The translations under genes and the position numbers were made by a program. From positions 1-44,537 of the forward strand of contig JAFUKH010000078.1 of assembly GCA_017467845.1 (NCBI GenBank): a stretch of 44,537 bases of DNA. Direction: 5' to 3'. The DNA comes from Lachnospiraceae bacterium. GTDB taxonomy: Bacteria > Bacillota > Clostridia > Lachnospirales > Lachnospiraceae. Shown here in pieces: positions 24,008 through 32,273 of this stretch (position 1 is its first letter; each line of letters starts with the position of its first letter). The notes beneath the pieces were generated by a model. The model was not told where the DNA came from. It saw only the letters and a list, made by a program, of their open reading frames with translations, and did no database searches.

Positions 24008-25654
24008 ATGTCTAATAAAAAAAATAATTTTATCCTGCAGGCCGGCATTTTTGCCGCTGCAGGATTTATTAGTAGAATTATCGGAATGATTTACACATTT
24101 CCGGTGGCTGCAATTATCGGAAGTGTAGGACTTGGATATTATTCATCGGCGTACAATTACTACAATATTATTTTGTTAATATCCTCCTACAGTATTCCTT
24201 CCGCGATTTCCAAGGTAATAGCCCAGAAGCTTTCCTTGAAGGAATATCGCAATGCTCACAAAATGTTTATATGTTCTCTGTGGTATGTATTAGGAGTAGG
24301 TGTTTTTGCCAGCTTACTCTTATTTTTTGGTGCAGGTTTATTTGTCGAGGAAACGGTCGTGCCGGTTCTTCGTGTTTTTGCGCCCACAATTTTCCTTTAT
24401 GGCATTCTAGGGGTTCTCAGAGGCTATTTTCAGGCTCATAAAAGCATGGTGCAGACCAGTGTCAGTCAGGTGCTGGAGCAGATAGCCAACTGTATTGTCA
24501 GTATCGGAGCTGCTATTGGACTGATTATGGCAACGGTAGGAACCTTATCCGTTAGCGATGACCCGGCAATGGAGCAGAAGCGTGCCGTTTATGGTGCTAT
24601 GGGTAGTGCTATGGGTACCGGTGCGGGAGTTTTGGTGGCGCTTGTATTTATGTTTGGAATTTATATATTAAATCGTCCGCTGATTCATAAGAGAATTCGC
24701 AAGGACCCCAACACCTATACGGAGTCTTATGGCGAAATTGCATTGACTATCGGCCGTGTAGTAGTACCTTTTATTTTAAGTTCTGCAGCATATAATCTCA
24801 GCAGTACGATTAATAATAAGCTTTACACGGATATTTCTATATATCAGAAGGGACTTGAGGAACAGCTTGTATATGCCAATTATGGTATTTTCAGCGGTCA
24901 GGGTATGAAGATATCCAATATCCCCATTGCGCTGTCATCTGCCATGGCGGCAGCGATTATCCCTACCATTTCAGAGCTTGTGGCACGCCGGGACATGGGT
25001 GGTGCCAGTGAGAAGATTCATCAGGCTATGCAGACCATCATGGTGTTATCCATTCCTTGTGCTGTGGGGCTGTTTGTGCTGGCGGAGCCGGTGATTATGC
25101 TTTTATTCCCCACAACGAGTAATTTGGAGTTGTCAGCTAGGGTATTGATGGCACTTTCTGCTTCAGTGATTTTTTATGCGTTGTCCACGCTGACCAACTC
25201 TATTTTGCAGGGAATCGGCAGAGTGAATACACCGATTGTAAATGCAGTGATTGCACTTATGATACAGACCGTGGTGCTGATACCTGTGCTGATGTTTACG
25301 GAGCTGGATGTGTATGGACTGGTGCTGGCAAGTACCCTTTATTCCGGCATTATGTGTCTGTTGAATCAGATATCCATCCGCAAGACGCTGGGGTATCGTC
25401 AGGAAGTGGTGAGAACCTTTATCAAGCCTCTACTGGCATCTGCAGTTATGGGCGTCTGTGCATTTTTAGTGTATAAGGGATTGTATGCGCTGAGCAGCAT
25501 TAGTGTGCTTTCGCTTCTGATTGCAATGGGGGTTGCAGTTGTTGTTTATTTTGCCTGTCTGATTTTGTTTAAGGGTATGACGGAGAGTGAGCTTCGTGCA
25601 ATACCCAAGGGCTATCTTATTGTGAGGATAGCCAAAAAATGCAGACTACTTTAG
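24008..25654 (+). CDS. MOP-superfamily flippase (YtgP/MurJ-type)
   Basis: 548 aa integral membrane protein with about 14 hydrophobic segments along its length. The N-terminus FILQAGIFAAAGFISRIIGMIYTFP and the YYSSAYNYYNIILLISSYSIPSAISK block match the polysaccharide-biosynthesis/MATE-like family that includes YtgP, a lipid II flippase in B. subtilis. It is therefore a candidate for moving lipid-linked cell-wall precursors. It follows glgA by 27 bp and precedes rqcH by 20 bp, so the three may share a transcript. A second, shorter MOP protein is encoded at 40432-41733. Confidence 0.88.
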   Translation: MSNKKNNFILQAGIFAAAGFISRIIGMIYTFPVAAIIGSVGLGYYSSAYNYYNIILLISSYSIPSAISKVIAQKLSLKEYRNAHKMFICSLWYVLGVGVFASLLLFFGAGLFVEETVVPVLRVFAPTIFLYGILGVLRGYFQAHKSMVQTSVSQVLEQIANCIVSIGAAIGLIMATVGTLSVSDDPAMEQKRAVYGAMGSAMGTGAGVLVALVFMFGIYILNRPLIHKRIRKDPNTYTESYGEIALTIGRVVVPFILSSAAYNLSSTINNKLYTDISIYQKGLEEQLVYANYGIFSGQGMKISNIPIALSSAMAAAIIPTISELVARRDMGGASEKIHQAMQTIMVLSIPCAVGLFVLAEPVIMLLFPTTSNLELSARVLMALSASVIFYALSTLTNSILQGIGRVNTPIVNAVIALMIQTVVLIPVLMFTELDVYGLVLASTLYSGIMCLLNQISIRKTLGYRQEVVRTFIKPLLASAVMGVCAFLVYKGLYALSSISVLSLLIAMGVAVVVYFACLILFKGMTESELRAIPKGYLIVRIAKKCRLL

Positions 25655-25674
25655 GATAGAACGGAGTTATATTC

Positions 25675-27420
25675 ATGGCATTTGATGGTGTGACAATCGC
25701 TGCGGTAGTGAAGGAGCTTAAGGACTACTGCATCGGTGGAAGATTATATAAAATTGCTCAGCCGGAAGCGGATGAGCTACTGTTAACGATTAAAGGAGCA
25801 CAAGGGCAGAAGAGACTTCTGATTTCAGCGGGAGCCTCTCTTCCGCTGATTTATTTTACAGAGAATAATAAGCCCAGTCCCATGACGGCACCGGGCTTTT
25901 GTATGCTTCTTCGTAAGCATCTGCAAAACGGCAGAATCGTGGATGTGAGCCAGCCGGGCCTTGAGCGTATTATTCGTATGGATATCGAGCATCTGGATGA
26001 GATGGGGGACCTTTGCAAGAAGACACTGATTATCGAGCTGATGGGAAAGCACAGTAATATTATTTTTTGCAACGAAGAAGGCATTATTTTAGATAGTATC
26101 AAGCATGTTTCCAGTCTTGTCAGCAGCGTGCGTGTGGTGCTTCCGGGCAGGGAGTATTTTGTGGCACAGACCCAGGATAAACTTGATCCGCTGACGCCCG
26201 ATAAAGATGTGTTTATGGCAGAGGTTATGACAAAGCCTCAGCCGGTATTTAAGGCTCTTTATCTAAGCTATACCGGTATCTCGCCCATCTTAGCTCAGGA
26301 GGTTTGTTTTAGGGCAGGTGTGGATGGCGAGATGTCTACGGCAGGACTTTCCGTAGAGGAGAAGGAGTGTGTTTATGAGAACTTTTCCAAGGTGATGGAG
26401 CAGGTAAAGCAGGGGACATTTGTACCGTGTATTGCTTACACAAAGGGAGACCCGGCGGAGTTTGCGGCACTTCCATTGACAATGTATCAGGGAGCAGGGG
26501 ATGAAACGAAGGACTATGAGTCTATGTCTGCCTTGCTGGAACATTACTATGCGGAGAAGAATACCATTACCCGTATCCGCCAGAAATCCTCAGATCTTCG
26601 CCGAATCGTGCAAACGGCATTGGAGCGTAATGTGAAGAAATATGATTTGCAGATGCGTCAGATGCAGGATACGGAGAAGCGGGAGAAGTATCGTATATAT
26701 GGGGAACTGATTACCGCTTACGGTTATGGCGTGGAGCCGGGATGCAAGTCTATGGAGGCACTGAATTATTATACCGGTGAGGATGTGACCATTCCTTTGG
26801 ATCCGGACCTTTCTCCTATTGATAATGCCAAAAAGTATTTTGATAAATATGCTAAGTTAAAGAGAACCTATGAAGCGTTGTCGGAGCTGACAAAGGAAGT
26901 TAAAGCAGAGATAGAGCACTTAGAATCCATCAGCAATGCGTTGGATATTGCCCTTGTGGAAGAAGATCTTGTAGAAATCAAAGAAGAGCTTATGGAGAGT
27001 GGTTATATTCGCAGAAAGGGCGGCAGCAAAAAGGCCAAGGTTACCAGTAAGCCTTTCCATTACATCAGTAGTGATGGATATCATATTTATGTGGGAAAAA
27101 ACAATTACCAGAACGAGGAGCTTACCTTTAAATTTGCTACCGGAAATGATTGGTGGTTCCATGCAAAGGGCATGCCGGGTTCACATGTTATTGTAAAGAG
27201 TGAGGGCGCCGATATGCTGCCGGATAAGACCTTTGAAGAGGCCGGACGCTTAGCTGCTTACTATTCTAAAGGAAGAGGTCAGGATAAGGTAGAAATTGAC
27301 TATATCCAGAAAAAGCATGTGAAGAAGCCAAGTGGCGGAAAACCGGGCTTTGTGGTGTACTATACCAATTATTCTTTGATGATAGATTCGGATATTTCCG
27401 GATTACAGCAGATGAACTAA
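25675..27420 (+). CDS. rqcH: Rqc2/RqcH homologue, NFACT family
   Basis: 581 aa. RqcH binds stalled 50S subunits and adds C-terminal alanine tails that target the nascent chain for degradation. The NFACT-N domain (MAFDGVTIAAVVKELKDYCIGGRLYKIAQPE) begins at residue 1. A helix-hairpin and coiled-coil region follows (about 270-440). The NFACT-R domain has YISSDGYHIYVGKNNYQNE and GNDWWFHAKGMPGSHVIVK (about 500-520). Older annotation calls this family fibronectin-binding protein. The length is typical. Confidence 0.94.
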   Translation: MAFDGVTIAAVVKELKDYCIGGRLYKIAQPEADELLLTIKGAQGQKRLLISAGASLPLIYFTENNKPSPMTAPGFCMLLRKHLQNGRIVDVSQPGLERIIRMDIEHLDEMGDLCKKTLIIELMGKHSNIIFCNEEGIILDSIKHVSSLVSSVRVVLPGREYFVAQTQDKLDPLTPDKDVFMAEVMTKPQPVFKALYLSYTGISPILAQEVCFRAGVDGEMSTAGLSVEEKECVYENFSKVMEQVKQGTFVPCIAYTKGDPAEFAALPLTMYQGAGDETKDYESMSALLEHYYAEKNTITRIRQKSSDLRRIVQTALERNVKKYDLQMRQMQDTEKREKYRIYGELITAYGYGVEPGCKSMEALNYYTGEDVTIPLDPDLSPIDNAKKYFDKYAKLKRTYEALSELTKEVKAEIEHLESISNALDIALVEEDLVEIKEELMESGYIRRKGGSKKAKVTSKPFHYISSDGYHIYVGKNNYQNEELTFKFATGNDWWFHAKGMPGSHVIVKSEGADMLPDKTFEEAGRLAAYYSKGRGQDKVEIDYIQKKHVKKPSGGKPGFVVYYTNYSLMIDSDISGLQQMN

Positions 27421-27423
27421 AAC

Positions 27424-27452
27424 TTGACGAAGAACCCGGTGTAGATTATAAT
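27424..27452 (+). promoter_or_regulatory. Promoter of the yicC-gmk-rpoZ-rimO operon
   Basis: TTGACG (27424-27429), 17-bp spacer, TATAAT (27447-27452). The leader to yicC is about 148 nt. Confidence 0.85.
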
Positions 27453-27529
27453 GTATTAGTTAACTAAGATAGCCGTTTTATGGCTTTGCATATAGGGATA
27501 GAGTGTTTAACATTACTTTTGGAGAGAAA

Positions 27530-27591
27530 AGGTTGAAAGAACCTTTCAACCTACGTATTAGTGCAGTATCACAAGTATGCTTGTGATATGC
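27530..27591 (+). promoter_or_regulatory. Tandem leader hairpins upstream of yicC
   Basis: Hairpin 1: AGGTTGAAAG (27530-27539), loop AAC, with 27543-27552. Hairpin 2: TATCACAAG (27567-27575), loop TATG, with 27580-27588, extended by GCA/TGC. The yicC ribosome site AGGAAGAGG starts at 27592, right after hairpin 2. No T run follows either, so they may control stability or translation. Confidence 0.6.
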
Positions 27592-27606
27592 AGGAAGAGG
27601 AAAAAT

Positions 27607-28485
27607 ATGATTAAAAGTATGACTGGCTTCGGTAGATGCGAAATTACCGAAAATAATCGTAAATTTACAGTGGAGATGAAATCTGTTAACCATCGTTATT
27701 TGGATGTAAATATTAAGATGCCGAAGAAGCTGAACTTTTTTGAATCAGCCATTCGTAATGAACTGAAGAACTTCATTTCCCGTGGTAAGGTGGATGTGTT
27801 CATCACTTATGAAGACTTCACTGAGAATAATACCACTATCCGCTACAATAAAGAGGTGGCTGGTGAGTATATGAAGTACTTAAGGCAGATTGCCGAGGAT
27901 TTCCAGTTGGATGATGATATCCGTGTATCGACATTGTCCCGTTATCCTGAGGTTCTCACTATGGAAGAAGTGACGCTGGATGAAGAGGAGCTTTGGAAGG
28001 GACTTCAGAAGGCCATTGTGGGTGCATCTGAGGGCTTTGTACAGACCCGTATTGTGGAAGGTGAGAACTTAAAGGAAGATTTAATCGGTAAGCTTGACCA
28101 TATGCTGGAGCTGGTAGATTTTATTTCAGAGCGTTCTCCGCAGATTATCAAGGAGTATCGTGAGAAACTGGCAGCGAAGGTGCAGGAAATGATTGGTGAT
28201 GTACAGGTGGATGAAGCAAGACTTCTGACAGAGGTTACCATCTTTGCAGACAAGTCCTGTGTGGATGAGGAACTGGTAAGACTTCGCAGCCACATTGAGA
28301 CTACTAAGAAGACTTTGGAGGCAGGCGGAAGTATCGGCAGAAAGTTGGATTTCATAGCTCAGGAGATGAATCGTGAAGCCAATACTACCTTATCTAAGTC
28401 CAATGATTTAGAGATTTCCAATTGTGCCATCGAGCTTAAGACCGAAATCGAAAAGGTGAGAGAACAGATTCAAAACATAGAATAG
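27607..28485 (+). CDS. yicC: YicC-family endoribonuclease
   Basis: 292 aa from ATG 27607; the in-frame 27577 start lies inside leader hairpin 2 and gives an untypical N-terminus. MIKSMTGFGRCEI is the classic YicC start, and VEMKSVNHRYLDVNIKMP and the C-terminal IGRKLDFIAQEMNREANTTLSKS block are family hallmarks. YicC-type proteins are endoribonucleases acting on some small RNAs and mRNAs. It heads an operon with gmk and rpoZ, the usual order, but is separated from gmk by an inserted structured repeat. Confidence 0.94.
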   Translation: MIKSMTGFGRCEITENNRKFTVEMKSVNHRYLDVNIKMPKKLNFFESAIRNELKNFISRGKVDVFITYEDFTENNTTIRYNKEVAGEYMKYLRQIAEDFQLDDDIRVSTLSRYPEVLTMEEVTLDEEELWKGLQKAIVGASEGFVQTRIVEGENLKEDLIGKLDHMLELVDFISERSPQIIKEYREKLAAKVQEMIGDVQVDEARLLTEVTIFADKSCVDEELVRLRSHIETTKKTLEAGGSIGRKLDFIAQEMNREANTTLSKSNDLEISNCAIELKTEIEKVREQIQNIE

Positions 28486-28493
28486 GAGTGTAA

Positions 28494-28635
28494 ATTCAGA
28501 GCAATGCAGATTTGAGAAAGCACAACGTGCAAGCTCGCTTGCTAAGGTGGGCTTTTACAAATCTATATGGCGAGCAGCCATATCTGAGCAAAAGGAAAGG
28601 CTCGTTAGAGCCGATTTTGCGAAGGTGCTCTGAAT
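28494..28635 (+). repeat. Structured intergenic repeat, copy 1 (forward)
   Basis: 142 bp with perfect 9-bp terminal inverted repeats (ATTCAGAGC 28494-28502, GCTCTGAAT 28627-28635). Inside lie a stem AGATTTG/CAAATCT (28508-28514, 28558-28564) holding GCAAG-CTCG-CTTGC, a hairpin ATATGGC/GCCATAT (28565-28583), and a stem GCAAAA/TTTTGC enclosing GGCTC-GTTA-GAGCC (28588-28620). It fills almost the whole yicC-gmk gap and abuts the gmk ribosome site. A diverged inverted copy is at 39162-39306. Confidence 0.85.
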
Positions 28636-28645
28636 AAAGGGATAC

Positions 28646-29281
28646 ATGAACAATAAAGGAATATTAACAGTCGTTTCAGGCTTTTCCGGTGCGGGAAAAG
28701 GTACTGTGATGAAGAAGTTGATGGAGAATTACGATAATTATGCATTATCCATCTCCATGACTACCAGAGCTCCCAGAACGGGGGAAACTCATGGGAAAGA
28801 ATATTTTTTCTCTACAAGGGAAGAGTTTGAGCAGAAAATTGAAGCAGGACAGCTTTTAGAGTATGCCTGCTACTGTGACAATTATTACGGAACTCCCAGA
28901 GAGTACGTGGAGGAGCAGCTTGCAGCAGGTAAGGATGTTATTTTAGAGATTGAGATTCAGGGTGCACTTAAGATTAAGCAGCAGTGTCCGGATTGTCTGC
29001 TTCTCTTTGTCACTCCGCCAAGTGCGAAGGAGCTGGAGAAGAGACTGGTTGGACGCGGTACAGAGACCATGGAGGTTATAAGTAAGCGTCTGTCCAGAGC
29101 AACAGAGGAATCAGAAGGCATTGAAGCCTATGATTATATAGTAATTAATGATGATTTAGAGGCTTGCGTGAAGGAGCTTCACAGCATAGTTCAGAATGCG
29201 CACAATACTGTAGAGCGCAGGGCAGAATTTATTAAAGAAATCAGAGAAGAACTGAAGCAGTTCTCGAAAGGAGCAAAATAA
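28646..29281 (+). CDS. gmk: Guanylate kinase
   Basis: 211 aa. It converts GMP to GDP with ATP. The P-loop is VSGFSGAGKGTVMKKL (about 9-24). The GMP-binding block SISMTTRAPRTGETHGKEYFFSTREEF and YGTPREYVEEQL are normal. The length is typical. The weak ribosome site AAAGGG begins one base after the right end of the structured repeat. The stop overlaps the rpoZ start (TAATG). Confidence 0.98.
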   Translation: MNNKGILTVVSGFSGAGKGTVMKKLMENYDNYALSISMTTRAPRTGETHGKEYFFSTREEFEQKIEAGQLLEYACYCDNYYGTPREYVEEQLAAGKDVILEIEIQGALKIKQQCPDCLLLFVTPPSAKELEKRLVGRGTETMEVISKRLSRATEESEGIEAYDYIVINDDLEACVKELHSIVQNAHNTVERRAEFIKEIREELKQFSKGAK

Positions 29282-29517
29282 TGTTACATCCATCTTATTC
29301 CGATTTAATGAAGGTAGTTAATAGTGAGGTAGAACCCGGCGAAGCACCTGTTGTAAACAGTCGTTATTCTATCGTTATGGCAACCGCTAAGAGAGCAAGA
29401 CAGATTATTGGTGGAGACGATCCATTGGTTGCAGGCAATATTGATAAGCCTTTATCCCTTGCTGTAGAAGAGCTTAATCAGGGTAAAATCAAGATTTTAA
29501 GCGATGAAGAAAACTAG
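29281..29517 (+). CDS. rpoZ: RNA polymerase omega subunit
   Basis: 78 aa. It stabilises RNA polymerase assembly. SRYSIVMATAKRARQIIGG is the omega signature (about 27-45), and KPLSLAVEELNQGKIKIL is the typical C-terminus. The start overlaps the gmk stop (TAATG), so translation is coupled, and gmk-rpoZ adjacency is conserved. Confidence 0.96.
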   Translation: MLHPSYSDLMKVVNSEVEPGEAPVVNSRYSIVMATAKRARQIIGGDDPLVAGNIDKPLSLAVEELNQGKIKILSDEEN

Positions 29518-29525
29518 GAAAAATT

Positions 29526-29551
29526 AGGGGTAGATTTTCTACCCCTTTTTT
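29526..29551 (+). terminator. Terminator after rpoZ
   Basis: A perfect 9-bp stem AGGGGTAGA/TCTACCCCT (29526-29534 with 29538-29546) followed by TTTTT. It separates yicC-gmk-rpoZ from rimO, though read-through is possible because no promoter is obvious in the remaining gap. Confidence 0.9.
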
Positions 29552-29579
29552 ATGATTTATATTTATGTGGAGAGATTAG

Positions 29580-30908
29580 ATGAAGATTTTGTTTGTTTCC
29601 CTTGGATGCGATAAGAATCTGGTAGATACCGAGATGATGCTTGGTAAGCTACTGGATAAAGGATATGAATTTACGGATGATGAGAATCAGGCGGATATCA
29701 TTGTAGTGAATACCTGTTGCTTTATTGGTGATGCTAAAGAGGAAAGTATTAATACACTTCTTCAGATGGCTGAATTGAAAAAGAGTGGACAGATTAAGGC
29801 CCTGGTGGCCGCGGGGTGCCTTGCACAGCGTTATAAAGAAGAAATTCAGCAGGAGATTCCGGAGGTGGATGTAATCATCGGAACCACTGCCATTGAAAGT
29901 ATTGTGGAGGCTTTGGACGAAGTATTTGAAGGAGAGCAGCATAATCATTATGAGGATTTGAATGCAAAGCCTTTAACCGGAGTAAATCGAGTGGTGACCA
30001 CCGGTGGTCATTTTGCATATTTGAAGATTGCGGAAGGATGCGACAAGCATTGTACGTATTGTATTATTCCTAAGGTACGCGGGAACTTCAGAAGTGTTCC
30101 CATGGAATCTCTGGTAGAGGAAGCAAAGCAGCTTGCGGACAAGGGTGTGAAGGAACTGATTTTAGTAGCACAGGAGACCACCTTGTACGGTAAAGATTTA
30201 TATGGTGAGAAATCACTTCATAAGCTTCTGCATGAGCTTGCAAAAATTCCGGGGATTTTCTGGATTCGCATTTTGTATTGCTATCCGGAGGAGATTACGG
30301 ACGAGCTGATTCAGACCATTAAGAATGAACCGAAGGTTGTGAAATATCTGGATATCCCTATTCAGCATGGGGCGGATTCTATTTTGAAGCGTATGGGTAG
30401 AAGAACAAATCAAAAACAACTGCGGGATATGATTGAGAAACTTCGCCAGGAGATTCCGGAGATTTGTCTTCGTACCACGTTGATTACCGGTTTCCCCGGA
30501 GAGACCCAGGAGGATCATGAGGAACTGTATAATTTCGTAGACGAGATGGAGTTTGACCGTCTTGGAGTCTTCACATACTCTCAGGAAGAGGATACTCCGG
30601 CCGCTATGATGGAGGACCAGATTCCGGAGGAAGTAAAGGAGTTTCGCCAGCAGGAGCTAATGGAGCTTCAGCAGGAGATTGCATTTGAGAAGGCGCAGGA
30701 CATGGTGGGAAGTATTCTGACCGTGATGATTGAAGGAAAGGTGGCTGAGGACGATGTATACGTGGCTAGAACCTATCGTGATGCACCGAATGTGGACGGC
30801 TATCTGTTTCTAAACACCACAGCGAATCTTATGACGGGAGACTTGGTAAAAGTACTTGTTACCGATTCTAATGAATATGATTTAGTAGGAGAAATATATC
30901 ACGATTAA
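29580..30908 (+). CDS. rimO: Ribosomal protein S12 methylthiotransferase RimO
   Basis: 442 aa. It methylthiolates an Asp of ribosomal protein S12. The UPF0004 domain starts FVSLGCDKNLVDTEMM (Cys10). The radical-SAM CxxxCxxC is Cys154/158/161 in CDKHCTYC, followed by IIPKVRGNFRS. A TRAM domain ends the protein. The SLGCDKN start and RGNFRS region favour RimO over MiaB. pgsA follows after 17 bp. Confidence 0.95.
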   Translation: MKILFVSLGCDKNLVDTEMMLGKLLDKGYEFTDDENQADIIVVNTCCFIGDAKEESINTLLQMAELKKSGQIKALVAAGCLAQRYKEEIQQEIPEVDVIIGTTAIESIVEALDEVFEGEQHNHYEDLNAKPLTGVNRVVTTGGHFAYLKIAEGCDKHCTYCIIPKVRGNFRSVPMESLVEEAKQLADKGVKELILVAQETTLYGKDLYGEKSLHKLLHELAKIPGIFWIRILYCYPEEITDELIQTIKNEPKVVKYLDIPIQHGADSILKRMGRRTNQKQLRDMIEKLRQEIPEICLRTTLITGFPGETQEDHEELYNFVDEMEFDRLGVFTYSQEEDTPAAMMEDQIPEEVKEFRQQELMELQQEIAFEKAQDMVGSILTVMIEGKVAEDDVYVARTYRDAPNVDGYLFLNTTANLMTGDLVKVLVTDSNEYDLVGEIYHD

Positions 30909-30925
30909 GAGAAAGGGTCTAAAAT

Positions 30926-31498
30926 ATGAATTTACCTAACAAATTAACTGTTTTTCGAATGGTTTTAATTGTACCGTTTATCATTTTACTTTTGGGAGGC
31001 TTTCATCAGTGGGGCTGGTTTACTGCAGTTTTCGGTGGGATTTTGGAGTATGTGGACTACATTGCACTTGTAATTTTCATCATTGCAAGTCTTACAGACT
31101 GGCTGGATGGTTACCTTGCAAGAAAGAATAATTTGGTAACTAATTTTGGAAAGTTTATGGATCCCCTTGCAGATAAGCTGCTTGTATGTGCTGCTTTAAT
31201 TGCTTTAATCGAGCTGGGACGTATTCCTTCCTGGGTAGTTATTGTGATTATCAGCAGAGAGTTTATTATCAGCGGCTTCCGCTTGGTTGCATCGGATAAC
31301 GGTGTGGTAATTGCAGCAAGCTATTGGGGTAAGTTTAAGACTACCTTCCAGATGATTATGGTATGCCTTATGATTGCCAATATTCCTGCATTAAATGCAG
31401 TTACTACAATTATCATGTGGATTGCACTGATTCTGACAGTAGTTTCCTTGCTGGATTATCTGTTAAAGAATAAGGATGTAATGAAGGACACCAAATAG
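30926..31498 (+). CDS. pgsA: CDP-diacylglycerol-glycerol-3-phosphate 3-phosphatidyltransferase
   Basis: 190 aa membrane enzyme of phosphatidylglycerol synthesis. The CDP-alcohol phosphotransferase motif is seen as DWLDGYLARKNNLVTNFGKF-MDPLADK (about 63-90), with all the conserved Asp, Gly and Arg positions. NLPNKLTVFRMVLIVPFI at the N-terminus and about five hydrophobic segments fit PgsA. It is followed 10 bp later by pncC, the common pgsA-cinA-recA neighbourhood. Confidence 0.96.
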   Translation: MNLPNKLTVFRMVLIVPFIILLLGGFHQWGWFTAVFGGILEYVDYIALVIFIIASLTDWLDGYLARKNNLVTNFGKFMDPLADKLLVCAALIALIELGRIPSWVVIVIISREFIISGFRLVASDNGVVIAASYWGKFKTTFQMIMVCLMIANIPALNAVTTIIMWIALILTVVSLLDYLLKNKDVMKDTK

Positions 31499-31508
31499 GA
31501 GGTCCAGG

Positions 31509-32000
31509 ATGGAAATGATGAAAAATGCGTTATCTCTTGAAGAGCAGGTTGCAAATTTACTAAAGGAAAAGAATCTGAAAATAACCTGTGCGGAGTCCTG
31601 CACCGGAGGTTTAATCTCAGGGAGATTGGTAAATGTATCGGGGATTTCTGATTTTTATGAGGCGGGAATCGTTACCTATGCCAATGCGGCGAAGGAGAGA
31701 TTTCTGAAGGTTCCGGGGGATATGCTTGAGAAATACGGAGCTGTAAGCAGTCAGGTGGCAGAGGCTATGGCTCGTGGTGCGATTTCGTTTGCAGGAGCGG
31801 ATGTGAGTATTGCGGTAACCGGAATTGCCGGACCGGGAGGCGGCACACCGGAAAAACCGGTGGGATTGGTATATATGGCGTGCTGCGTAAGGGATGAGGT
31901 AACTGTAAGAAAACATAATTTTACCGGTGACAGACAAAGCGTCAGGGAATGTACGGTACAGGAAGCGCTGAAGCTTGTTATTGAGTGCCTTTCTAAATAA
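31509..32000 (+). CDS. pncC: Nicotinamide-nucleotide amidohydrolase (CinA C-terminal domain type)
   Basis: 163 aa, only the amidohydrolase half of CinA. It deamidates nicotinamide mononucleotide to nicotinate mononucleotide for NAD recycling. The signatures are TCAESCTGGLISGRLVNVSG (about 26-45), GAVSSQVAEAMARGA and VTGIAGPGGGTPEKPVGLVY. The MocA-like N-terminal domain of full CinA is absent, which is common among stand-alone PncC proteins. GGAGG lies 7 bp before the ATG at 31509; the ATG at 31518 is an alternative. Confidence 0.93.
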   Translation: MEMMKNALSLEEQVANLLKEKNLKITCAESCTGGLISGRLVNVSGISDFYEAGIVTYANAAKERFLKVPGDMLEKYGAVSSQVAEAMARGAISFAGADVSIAVTGIAGPGGGTPEKPVGLVYMACCVRDEVTVRKHNFTGDRQSVRECTVQEALKLVIECLSK

Positions 32001-32273
32001 TGATTGTATTAATTAAATAGTTATGATACAATAAGAGTGTGCTGTAAAGTGCACTCTTATTTCTTTTGGGCATTCGCCCGTTATTTCACTCATCAGTCAG
32101 TTGAATATTTAAAGATGTGAGGAGGGATGCCTTTGAGAGAGTTTTTTGGGACTAAATGTCTGATATAAATATTATATCAGCAAAAAGTATAAAAGATGTT
32201 GACAAAACCGAACAAATGTTTTATCCTAGAACAAAAGAGAACATTTGTTCCTTGCGGGTGAAGGAGATTAAAT
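32001..32273 (+). promoter_or_regulatory. pncC-recA intergenic region: terminator, hairpin, promoter and two LexA boxes
   Basis: Contains a terminator (32033-32067), a perfect 8-bp hairpin CTGATATA/TATATCAG (32160-32180), the recA promoter TTGACA (32199-32204) -17- TATCCT (32222-32227), and two LexA-type SOS boxes. Box 1, CGAACAAATGTTTT (32209-32222), matches 13 of 14 positions of the Gram-positive consensus CGAACRNRYGTTYC and lies in the promoter spacer. Box 2, AGAACATTTGTTCC (32238-32251), matches 12 of 14 and lies downstream of the start site. I see no gene in this stretch. Confidence 0.85.
32033..32067 (+). terminator. Terminator after pncC
   Basis: An AAGAGTG..GCACTCTT stem (32033-32058) with a small bulge, followed by ATTTCTTTT. 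Confidence 0.75.

Noticed and set aside
31509-32000. Truncated cinA pseudogene
   Set aside because: The C-terminal amidohydrolase domain is complete with its own start and ribosome site; stand-alone PncC proteins are common.
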